Of a stretch of DNA of 26,591 nt, positions 1-8,710 are shown piece by piece. The number at the start of each line of letters is the position of its first letter. Position 1 is the stretch's first letter. A model generated the notes under the pieces. It was given only the letters and a program-made list of their open reading frames with translations, did no database searches and was not told the origin of the DNA. The stretch lies in assembly GCA_943704495.1 (NCBI GenBank), contig CALSCR010003115.1, positions 1-26,591 on the forward strand, written 5' to 3'. The position numbers were made by a program, and so were the translations under genes. This DNA comes from Pigoraptor chileana (Eukaryota; Opisthokonta; Filasterea).

Positions 1-97
1 GGGTGGGGTGCATCGTCACATGTCTGTGTGGGTGCGGGTGTACACATATTCCCGATCTCTCTATTCATTCTCGCTGAATAGGCCAAACCATCCCCAC

Positions 98-339
98 CCG
101 GCAAGGCTCTGATAGTCCACAGACATTATCCGCAGAACGAATCTGTTGAGGTCGAATCTTTCGGCGCCATCGGCTGGAATCACAAACAGCGGAACGGGAC
201 CCTCGAGCTCTGAGAACTCAGAGAGAGCAATGAAGTCTTCACCCGGCAACAGTTTGCTGTCGACAGAAGAGCCTCCTGTGGAGGACGCTCCAGCCGATAT
301 CGCATCGCCAACCGTTGCAAGCATGGCAACTCCAGACAT
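98..339 (-). CDS. SMCR8: SMCR8-like DENN protein, first coding exon (partial)
   Basis: This exon encodes the N-terminus of a homologue of SMCR8, a longin/DENN-family protein that in animals works with C9orf72 and WDR41 in autophagy, lysosome function and Arf/Rab GTPase regulation. After about 35 low-complexity residues the translation reads [18 protein letters not shown], then a Pro-rich turn, then [16 protein letters not shown]. This closely follows the start of animal SMCR8 as I remember it (DFILISEFSEQVGPQPLL and [16 protein letters not shown]). The chosen ATG at 339 lies in an AAAA-ATG context; an upstream in-frame Met at 399 is possible. A donor GTGGGG follows residue 80 at position 97 (phase 2), just after the conserved block, so the rest of the gene lies beyond the left edge. 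The frame stays open to 61 but the sequence stops looking conserved after 98. The family call is strong; the exon end is inferred. Confidence 0.82.
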
Positions 340-1109
340 TTTTCTTTGACGGGTGAGTCTCCCCTTGTGAAAGAAGGCAGAGTCTCGTAATACGCACACT
401 CTACAGCATTGTTATTTGCATGTCGAGTTTGGAAGTCGATCGGCGAGTGAAAGGCACAGACACCCAGAACATCGTCTGCAATGATTTGTGTATACTAATG
501 TGCGGTATTGGATAATGTGGTGAAATGTAGTTGGTGAGTTTTCGCAACAACTTGTAACGGGTTTCTTTTGTTCTCAATGCCGCTTCAATCGACAATACAG
601 ATATTTCTACTTTTTACAGTCACCGGTTTCGTTACAAATTGCATAAAACAGTTTTTTCAGCCAGATCACGTGATAATGTCAACGCACGTGATTATCACGT
701 GACTGTCTACATTTCGACCAATCATCGCGTGACCTGTCAAACAAGTTGTGTGACGTCATGGCTAACCGTCGGCTGCCACAACAACAAAACTGAACGGCGG
801 AACTCCGTGTCTGTGTATTGAGATGCTATCCGGCTACAACGAGAACGAAAGAATTGTAAAACAGTCAAGACAACATAATCAAGACAACACAACGTTGGAG
901 AGCGAACAAGTCGGGGCTCTCCAAGTGAATCGTATTTGAAAACAAATATAATAGAAACGGTATTTACTGACGACACTCCAGCCGCCGGCGGGCACTGAGC
1001 CAACTGACGGAACCTCACAGTCGCCCGGGCCAGTGGCAATTGCATCTTACTGACGCGACTCGGAGCGCGGCCGAGACCACGTGCTACTCATACACTCGAG
1101 GAATCAAGA
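340..1109. promoter_or_regulatory. Divergent promoter between SMCR8-like and RLR-like genes
   Basis: About 770 bp separate two divergent start codons and contain no credible coding exon. Three CACGTG boxes lie at 667-672, 685-690 and 696-701. The outer two form a perfect 12-bp inverted repeat (666-677 and 691-702). A CCAAT box lies at 718-722 and a palindromic CRE (TGACGTCA) at 751-758. The TCACGTGA core is the type bound by MiT/TFE, USF or Cbf1 bHLH proteins, so regulation of both genes from this cluster is a reasonable inference. Confidence 0.55.
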
Positions 1110-4100
1110 ATGGACTCACAGTCATCGGTTGCGACGGCTGTGGCAATGGACAGCGGCGATGATGACATAGATGGCGAGGAAATTGTCTATTTGCCCGCCA
1201 ACCTGCTTCAATTCAGTGTGTCGCCGGCGAGGGAGGCGGATCCACTCAATACGAGTGGCGCTGGTGCGTCACAATGGAACGGCAGCATTTTACCCTCAAG
1301 CAACGCGCATATTTCAGGGACGACGACGAACTCTATGATGTGTACAGTCCCTGATCCCAGCGATGTGGATGTGCAATGGGCGACTTTGTCCGAGGCACTC
1401 CTTCCTGAGTTAGAAGAAGGACTGGGAGAGTTCGATCCGTCATTTTTCGGTGATGATCCACTTCAATCTCTGGGTGAATCCCCTCTCCCTTTCGGACTTG
1501 CACAGCCAGCGCCTCAATTTGCACCCGTAACAATTGGAGACGACGACGCGATCAAAGGGTGGGAGATTTTTCGCGGCATGTGAATCGCACATTTTTTGCT
1601 GCAAACATCTGCTTTTGGTTGCATTATCTTTTTTGCCCTTTTCGTTGTTTGATGTGCATTGCTTATGTAGTAATTCCCTCTTTCTGTTTGTCAGTGCACG
1701 TGTGGATTGCGAGTCCATAGCGCCGTAAGAGAGACACTTTTACCGGACTAATAAAGCCTATTCCCACATTTCTTTGTCGAGTCGCCCCTTTACAGGTGCA
1801 GCATTGCAGTCCAATACGATCCGCAGGCGAGTAAATTCATTGCATGCCCCGCGATCGCTGCCGACATCACCGTTTCGGTGGATGGATACACCCGCGAGAG
1901 TGCACTCAAACACAGGACGAACAAGTACTACTCACCAAAACTCACTCTGAACTTCGAGGGAGTGACAGATTTCGGGAAATGTCTTGCGGATCCCAGCATT
2001 CTGCGCGTGCGGCTGAGTCTGGTGAACAGCGCGTGCGCAGTCAGCAATCACTGGCTCAAGCCAACATCGGAGACCGAACGCGCAATGCCACACCATCAGC
2101 TAATCAACGATCCGACTGCAAGCACGCCAGGACGGGCCGGCGTGGTCTTTGTCAGCAAATCTCGATCTCATTCGTTCGGCGGCGTGAAGACAGAGATGGC
2201 GCAGGAGAGCACCGGAATCCCCGCCAAAACACTGCGTGAGGCGTTTTACTTTGAACTGTCCGTCGCAGTTTGCGAAACAGATGCCGTTACTGCTGCCGAC
2301 TCGGAGCGGTACTCACCCATTATCCGTATAGGACCGTTCAAGCTGACGACCGACAGTAACCAGCGAAAGGCGGCCGACAGTAACACGCAAAAGGCGACCA
2401 ACAGTAACAAGCGGAAGGCGGCATCGCCTGTGCGCGAGAGTTCCACCCGTCGTCCGCCTCCGCAGCCATCGCTCTGTCCGGAGAAGATGCAAGCACTCGA
2501 CTTGATTGAAAAGTTGGAGGATATTCAGAACAACCTCGCGCTGATTGCAAAGGTGCGTGAGATCATGGCAGATACTCGGATGACACTTGCGGATGCGCCA
2601 CAGCAGGACTGCGAGACGAGCTTGCCGGGAGCGAGCATGAGCAGCGTGCGGGAGGTTGAGGATGACGATGTGGTGGATGGGCACTGCGATATCGATTCTG
2701 GTTCTAGCGTCGAAAGCGACGACGGGCGCGACAAGTGCCGCAAAGTGCCGCAAAGTGCGGTTGGTGACGTTGAAAGCACAGTCGACTTCGGGGGTGGAGA
2801 CGGCACGGCACACTCTCTGATGGAGGCGTCGCAGTCGCAGTCGGACGAGGACACTCTGGAGCAAATCTTGCCGATGACGAGCAAATTACTTGAATTGTTG
2901 AGAGACATCAAGGAAGTTGATGGACAGCGGTGGGTGTATTTTGAGAATTGCGGGTGTGTGTGTATGCGCATCATGAGTGCATGTGTGTGTGTGTGTGCGT
3001 ATGTGCATGTTGTGTATGTGTGTATGTGCGTGTACAATGTGTGCGTGTGTGGTGCATGAATGCGCACATGCACTCTCGCATTCACGCGCAAACTGGCCCC
3101 CATTGACACTGACAGGGATGACACAACGTCAGAGGAAAGGGCGCGGATCCTTCAGAGCCTTCTCGAACTCCTTCGAGAGAAACGCGGTTGTGTCTCAAAC
3201 CGACGCACGCGCATAGTCTTCCTTGCAGTGGACGCCGACTCCACCAATTCTATCGGCGCAGACAAAGAATACGAGGCAATTCGCGAGTCATTTCCCGACT
3301 GTATCGTCGACCGTTACAACACAACTCCCGTGGATCTGGTATCTGCGCTCGTGCAATCCCGAGAGGCACAGCGAGACAGAAACGTCGACATCATCCTTCA
3401 CTTGTGCGTGCATGGAAACAGCAATGGGATCTTCCTCGCGAGGGGCATCCAATCACGTGCACAATCGGTGTCAAAGGGCAAAACGGGGACCTCTCCCACT
3501 TCCTCTGCTGCATCCATCTCCTCCGCATCTTCGGTACAGTCTGTCTCAATTTCGTCGCAGAGAATTGCGTCTGCCATTGGCGACGTTGGTCGCCACCTGC
3601 GCTTTGTCGTTATAAATTCCTGCTGCTCCCGCGCCATATCGCGCGAAATAGCGAGGACGGGGGGCGTATCGGTCATATCCCCCCATCGCGACCTTGTGGG
3701 CAACGCCGAGGCCATCGAATTGACCCGCCAATTGTATGCAGCTATTGCCGCTGGCAACAAGCCTTCCGATGCGGTGGCTATTGTAAACACGATGATGAAG
3801 ATCAACGCGGCTCCCAACGATCCAACTGCACCAATTTCATACCGCTTCATACAGGCGGGCGAAGCAGCAGAGGTCGTTTTGCGTGCGTATCAGGCGGAAC
3901 TTGTCCGAAAGTGTTTCTCCGACGACGGTAATTACGTCAACACAATCATCACCGCCCCCACAAACAGCGGCAAGACGACCGTGGCGGCGAAAGTGTGCCT
4001 GAAGGTGCCAAGACCCGGCGCAAGGGTCTTCATCTGCAACACCACGACGCTTGCCGATCAGATTGCGGCCAGGTTGCCCGACATTCTCGAGGGTCTGTGC

Positions 4101-6044
4101 GTTCAGGACAACACCTCGCCCCCATCGCAAGTGGAACTTGTCGTGGGATCCGGAGCTGGAAGTGACGACGGCCCTTCCGCCGTAGAGAAGCTCTCCCTGC
4201 ACATTGCGGCCGGGGCGTACGTGGCCGTCACTGCAGACATCCTCAAGCAAGCAATTGAGAGGGGGGTCGTGTCGATGCGTGATATTGGCGTCCTCGTCTT
4301 TGATGAATGCAATCTCTGTCACAAGGAGTATTCATACAATGTCATAATGAAGGACGGCTACCGACCCGCCTTCGTGGCATCCGACGGGACAGCTACAGAT
4401 GCGCCCCACATACTTGGGCTGTCCGCGACGCCGTTTGTGAAGGACAAGGGAACGTACTCGGAAAACTTGGAAAGGCTGTGTGCGAACTTATGCTGCGGCA
4501 ACGTTGCTTCGGTTGTTGAGCACCAGCAGGGCCTTGTCGACGCGATAGGCAAGGGGTCGACGGTGAGTGTCTGGACAGCATCATTGCGAGTGAGGGACAC
4601 GGAGTTGCACCGCATCATTCAGGGCTTCCTCGCGGACACAGAGAAGTGGGTAACCGACTGTACTTCCCAAGGAACCGACAGGCCGGGCATCCCGCCCCCA
4701 GGCGAGAGTGCAAGCCTCTCACTAGACAACGCGTGTGTCCCGCGCCTCCGTGGCAGAGCGGCCAAAGTGAAGGACACATCGATTCGCGCAGCAAAAGTTA
4801 CTGGGCTCAGGCTGATGCCCGCCGCCCACGCTCTTCTCTGCATCGCCGACGTGCTTGATGTACTCGACACTATCGGCGCCGGCGCGGCGATTCAAGAGTT
4901 TGATGCATACTGGAGGAAGGAGAATGGGTCGACTGAGAAGGAGACGGAGAGGTTCGTCGAGGCTGTTGCGCGCAGATACGCGGATCGTGTGCACCAGCTG
5001 CCTGACGCAGACAGGGAGCACGTCTCCCCACTAGTCGAGCGAGTGGCGTCCCTTCTCCATACAAAGCTGATTCCCGGTGCCGGCAAGGCCATTGTGATGT
5101 GCGAGTCGCGGGCCTGCTGCACTGCGTTGCACCGCATACTTCTCAGCCGCTTCACTGAACTAAAGCCGGTCCTTCTTCTTGGTTCCGGCGGCAGCGATGG
5201 TCTCTCCGAGGCTCAACAACGGCGCGCGTACGTGGAATTTCGCTCCGAGGATTCGAGGATACTCGTGGCGACGAAAATCGCAAACTATGGACTCGACTTC
5301 CCCGGATGCACTCTCGGTGTGGCTGTGTCCCTGGGGACCAACGGTGTCGAGCACGTGCAGGCAAAAGGGCGTGTGCGCAGCGAACGCGGCGAGTTTTGCA
5401 TTGTTGACTACGCGGGCGCCGCAGCGGAAAAAGCAGAGGAAGCTGAAAGGTCGCACAGTGCGCAGACAAAGGCCATTAGCGATGTCGCCGAGGGAGGCGA
5501 TGCGGCACGTCGCATCGCAGCGGCAGCGGGCCTTGCGCGACAGCGCAAGATGCACGAAGAGCGTCAGAACGAGCGGCGGAAGAAGGAGGAGCAGGCGGCT
5601 CGCAATGCAGAACAAAGGTCGCGTCTTCGAAGAGAAGACTACGACGTGGTCTGTAGCCGGTGTCATAGGGTGTTGTGCAGCGCAAGCGCTCTCCATCTTG
5701 TCGGCAAGATGCACCTCAGCGTTGGGAGGAACGATCACACGCTATCGGGTAGCGTGTCATACCGCGGACTCGTGGGCAAACTTAAGGAATACGATGGAAT
5801 CGCCCCCACGGGAAGGATGGCGGTGCACAGGACGGCAGATTGCAACGAACACATCGGTTGGGAGCTGACGAGCAGCAAGTGGCAAGATGGCCCATGGCTT
5901 AATCTCAACAAAGACAAATACTTCGTTCGTCTTCGTCCTTTGTCCCCACATGACCACGGCGAGAGTCTGCGACCCGAAACCATCACTTCGAAGGAAATCA
6001 AGGCGAAGTTCGACATTCCGTATTTTCCCGCGGAGTCATCATGA
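1110..6044 (+). CDS. RIG-I-like receptor fused to CHAT protease and a transcription-factor-like N-terminus
   Basis: Three exons (1110-1558, 1796-2929, 3116-6044) join through two phase-2 GT-AG introns into 1503 codons plus stop. Residues 1-150 are acidic with an amphipathic segment (88-120, WATLSEALLPELEE) like an activation domain. Residues 151-335 are beta-rich and recall p53/NDT80-type folds (VQYDPQASKFIACP; YSPIIRIGPF). Residues 381-411 form a long helix. Residues 559-780 are a CHAT domain with His627 (LHLCVHGN) and Cys697/698 (VVINSCCSRA). An SF2 helicase follows: TNSGKT with Lys814, FDECN at 923-927, LSATP at 963-967, a helical insert, and motif VI GRVR near 1280. A charged coiled coil (about 1290-1372) precedes a RIG-I/MDA5-type C-terminal domain with Cys1374, Cys1377, His1432 and Cys1437. 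RLRs are cytosolic sensors of viral RNA; CHAT domains are caspase-like proteases. CHAT, helicase and C-terminal domain calls are strong; the DNA-binding call is weak; fusion into one transcript is inferred from splice phase. Confidence 0.85.
1559..1795 (+). other. Intron 1 of the RLR-like gene, with internal AATAAA
   Basis: The intron starts GTGGGA and ends after a pyrimidine-rich tract in TTTACAG, and it is phase 2. Reading through it adds only seven residues before a stop at 1581. An AATAAA lies inside at 1750-1755. If used, it would give a transcript encoding only the acidic N-terminal 157 residues. The downstream exon starts with the conserved-looking VQYDP segment, which lies upstream of any ATG; this supports splicing over two separate genes. 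Confidence 0.6.
2930..3115 (+). other. Intron 2 of the RLR-like gene, GT-repeat rich
   Basis: This 186-bp stretch begins GTGGGT and ends TGACAG. It is composed largely of GTGTGT-type repeats whose translation is meaningless Cys/Val runs with a stop at 3057. The flanking frames are the same, and phase 2 at both ends restores an Arg codon and continues into DDTTSEERARIL. It lies between the transcription-factor-like half and the CHAT-helicase half. Confidence 0.75.
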
Positions 6045-6530
6045 CAACTCAGTGAAAGCAACCTGACTATTCTTATAAACAACTGGCGGAATATAGGAAT
6101 CACACATGTAGCTGTGCTGTAAAAACCTGTCATGTTGAGAGTGCATTTAGTTATTACAAGGACATATTTGTTACAGCGCCATAATTCTTGGAGTGACATT
6201 TTAGGCTGAACCGAAGTGGGTGAAAGATGCACGGCATCCACTAACACTTAGTGAGTGGTAAGTACCCCTGGTATCTACTCACAATCAGTACATGTACACA
6301 GCAGGTGTGTCGTGCTCCAAACCACAACGGATGCCCAAATCAGCTGCGGGCCAAATGGATTACTTTAAGATGCGCTTTCCGCCAAATGATCTTAGATGTG
6401 ACCATGACTACTTAAGCTTATTGGGCCCAGTGAAGCCGTTATTATAGTGCACTCGGCATTGCAACCGCATTGACAGAGACTGATTAAAATTCAGAGATTA
6501 ACGATATTAAAAAGAGATTACGATTGAATG

Positions 6531-6536
6531 AATAAA
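6531..6536 (+). terminator. Candidate polyadenylation signal, RLR-like gene
   Basis: A canonical AATAAA on the plus strand lies downstream of the stop at 6044, in AT-rich DNA. The distance is long, so another, non-canonical signal nearer the stop is possible. Confidence 0.4.
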
Positions 6537-6649
6537 CCAATTAATTAGTCCACTGACATTTTAGTTGCAACATTCGAATATCTTTTATCTCCATTACAGA
6601 CAGCTACAATACAAAACCGAAAGATTAACTCAAGCGAGTAGAATTGTTG

Positions 6650-6729
6650 GCAGAATAGCTGAATCGCAGAATAGCTGAATCGAAGAATAGCTGAATCGCA
6701 GAATAGCTGAATCGAAGAATAGATGAGCC
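6650..6729. repeat. 16-bp minisatellite, five units
   Basis: Five tandem copies of a 16-bp unit (GCAGAATAGCTGAATC) start at 6650, 6666, 6682, 6698 and 6714. Units 1, 2 and 4 begin GCAG and units 3 and 5 begin GAAG; the last unit has diverged. The alternation suggests that a two-unit block was copied. It lies outside any gene. Confidence 0.9.
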
Positions 6730-7440
6730 ATTCTGAGTTTTTTCAAGCACTCCATTGAATGCCGGATCCGCCACGCGGTTCAGGAATAGCCCGCGGACAA
6801 CGATGCAGAATAGCCCGCGCATACATTTGTATTGGTGGTGGGGCGATGGGTTGCAACAGGTTGCAACAGGCTGTCGCCGCACTCGGGGGGTCGTGACAGT
6901 CACCGGGCAGTGGGGATGCTATTTTGAGGACACACTTTTACCGCGCGCTGAGTCAAAACCGGATCGGCATTTAAATTTATCCGGCGTGGGAGCTCCGTTC
7001 TCACGTTCAGGGAGCAAGGAGGGAACTGAAGAGGTTTGTGGCGATGTTGGCGGGAACCCTTCCCCTGGGATGGCGGCTGCGTGCACGCACAACGTTCCCC
7101 CACTTGGTGTTGTGTGCATGTGCGTGTTCATTTCTATTGACCGGCTGCACTGAGGCACTGAGGCGTTGCCGATACTGATACTGAAATAACGTCGTTGCAA
7201 TTAGTGTCCCTCCGTATTGGTTTGAATGCCCCATGATCGGAGCACAAACTGTTTCCTCTTTCTTCCTCAGATTGTGCACGTGTGTTATCGAGCGACGGAC
7301 ATTGCAGTCGGCTTCCTCTCGATAGTGGGCACGCCCACCAACCTACGGGCGCCACACTTTCTCTTTTTCACTCGCACATAAACTCCGGCGCTGATTCTTC
7401 ACAATTGAGTTCAGTTCAGTTGCATAGTTCTCTTTTCTCT

Positions 7441-7780
7441 TCAGTCCCTCACCTTCTTCGGTCCTGTTGCACAATCACGCATGCCGTGTGACTCATTAGA
7501 GTGGTCGATGCACTGCGGCACAATGGGCAGCACACCCGACAAACCTGCCAGAATAATCTTGCCATCCACAGGCGTAAACGACTCGTTTCAGTGAATCCGT
7601 ACCTTCTAAAAGGGCGAAACTCTCGTTAATTTCAATGAAGTCCTCATATTCGCCGTCCGACCGTCTCAGAACAAACGCGCCCAAGAAAGCCGGAACGTCG
7701 GACGCCTACAAAAGCCAACCAAAAACGGTTAATCATTCATTCATCTTTCGACTTACAACAAATCCGACAGGCGGCGACAT
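7441..7780 (-). CDS. Tentative small three-exon gene, unknown product
   Basis: Candidate exons 7757-7780, 7603-7705 and 7441-7544 join in phase (0, then 1) into a 76-residue protein starting MSPPVGFV, continuing ASDVPAFLGAFVLRRSD and YEDFIEINESFALLEG, then LSGVLPIVPQCIDHSN. The first donor is a perfect GTAAGT, the first acceptor follows a T-rich tract, and an ATTAAC branch-like sequence precedes it. I do not recognise the family. Doubts: the introns would be only 51 and 58 bp, against 168 bp or more elsewhere here, and the start lies 36 bp from the divergent LamG start. In another frame the second intron reads TPVDGKIILAG directly into LSGVLPIV, so a different exon structure or a frameshifted relic is also possible. 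A donor-like GTGAGG at 7452 could extend it leftward. Confidence 0.35.
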
Positions 7781-7816
7781 CAGAAAGCAATTCAATTGCA
7801 CGAGACCAACAACAAG

Positions 7817-8710
7817 ATGCGCACCAAAGCCGTATTTGTGCTCGCAGTGCTTGCGGCACTTGCGGGATCAGCCGTTTCGACAGCCCCCACATCGCCAACC
7901 AGCACCAACCTCCTGACATGGCTTGATGCAGCGGCGACAAATGCATTCCAGGTTGCGAGCGACGGCCACATTGCACGCTGGGTGGACCAGTCGTCTCGTG
8001 GTCAGGACTTTGTGCAGTCGAGCACCTCACTCCAGCCCATGCTCAACGTTGCATCCTCCGGCCAAGTGTTCCGCCGCGACACAACAAATGCATACAGCTA
8101 TTACACGTGCGATTACTCGTGCTCGTGCTACTACTACCAGTCCAATGCGATGGCCACCAGCGGAGGCTCCATTGGATCGTCTGCGTACCGCCGCCGTCGC
8201 TTCACCCAGCTTCTCGGTGGACTTCTCCAGCCGAACCCCGTCTCCCACATCTTCTTCGTCACAAACACTGTGGGCCTCACGCAGTCGCTACTCGGACCGC
8301 AGTTTCTTTTTGAGCTTGACGGTGCAACTGCTTCAGCCAAGCTCCAGATTGGATCTTTCCTCGTCAGTGGCGGCCGCGCATTCGGAGTGCTAATCAACAC
8401 GCTTACCAACGTTGCGCTCGTTACGAATCTTCTTGGAACTGCGCCAACATCAAGTGAGGTGTGGACGTTCACGCTTCAGCCTGCCATCGGTGGACTCACC
8501 ACATTTGTCAATGTCTACCGCAACGGCGTCTCGCAGTTGCTCTCCGGAAGCATTCTCCTCGGTACACCCCCGATGAACGGACCCGCCACACTCGGACGAA
8601 GCTTTGAGGGTCGCGTGTCGGAGGTGCTTGTGTACTCGGATATGACTTCCACGAACCGCGCATCAACCACAGCTTATTTGTGTGCAAAGCACGGCGTGGC
8701 CGGCTGCTGA
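7817..8710 (+). CDS. Secreted LamG/concanavalin-like domain protein
   Basis: A single exon of 297 residues. I chose the ATG at 7817 because it opens a clear signal peptide (MRTKAVFVLAVLAALAGSAVS); the frame is open a little further upstream but without an ATG. The mature protein starts with the LLTWLDAA motif and then IARWVDQSSRGQDF and SLQPML, the pattern of the LamG-like/concanavalin jelly-roll domains often found in secreted or adhesive proteins (W-D-S-G-x-D-F, then a Gln-Pro). The C-terminal half is rich in beta-type segments (FTLQPAIGGLTTFVNVYRNG, GRSFEGRVSEVLVYS), which fits the same fold. An insert near residues 95-115 is rich in Tyr and Cys. No transmembrane segment follows, so it is probably secreted or wall-associated. 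The ligand is unknown. Confidence 0.8.
   Translation: MRTKAVFVLAVLAALAGSAVSTAPTSPTSTNLLTWLDAAATNAFQVASDGHIARWVDQSSRGQDFVQSSTSLQPMLNVASSGQVFRRDTTNAYSYYTCDYSCSCYYYQSNAMATSGGSIGSSAYRRRRFTQLLGGLLQPNPVSHIFFVTNTVGLTQSLLGPQFLFELDGATASAKLQIGSFLVSGGRAFGVLINTLTNVALVTNLLGTAPTSSEVWTFTLQPAIGGLTTFVNVYRNGVSQLLSGSILLGTPPMNGPATLGRSFEGRVSEVLVYSDMTSTNRASTTAYLCAKHGVAGC

Larger units (their letters stand above)
6045..7440. other. Non-coding stretch after the RLR-like gene
   Basis: I see no convincing exon here. It holds the presumed 3' UTR of the RLR-like gene, with an AATAAA at 6531-6536 about 490 bp after the stop, then an AT-rich section, a 16-bp minisatellite (6650-6729), and a GC-richer section with two copies of AATAGCCCGCG near 6784 and 6804. 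Open frames in it (such as 6755-7153) look like chance, with no recognisable motif. I found no tRNA-like T-loop. Confidence 0.5.

Noticed and set aside
666-702. 12-bp inverted repeat as transposon ends
   Set aside because: The arms are only 13 bp apart, enclose no gene and consist of transcription-factor palindromes.
1844-2239. Arg/His-rich open frame overlapping exon 2
   Set aside because: It is a shadow of the real coding frame; composition is that of an off-frame translation and no motif is visible.
5160-5738. Minus-strand frame of 192 residues opposite the helicase
   Set aside because: It is antisense to well-conserved helicase motifs and has no recognisable domain.
6240-6300. Short hairpin-like stretch as a tRNA
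   Set aside because: No T-loop consensus, no matching acceptor arm and no anticodon arm could be laid out.
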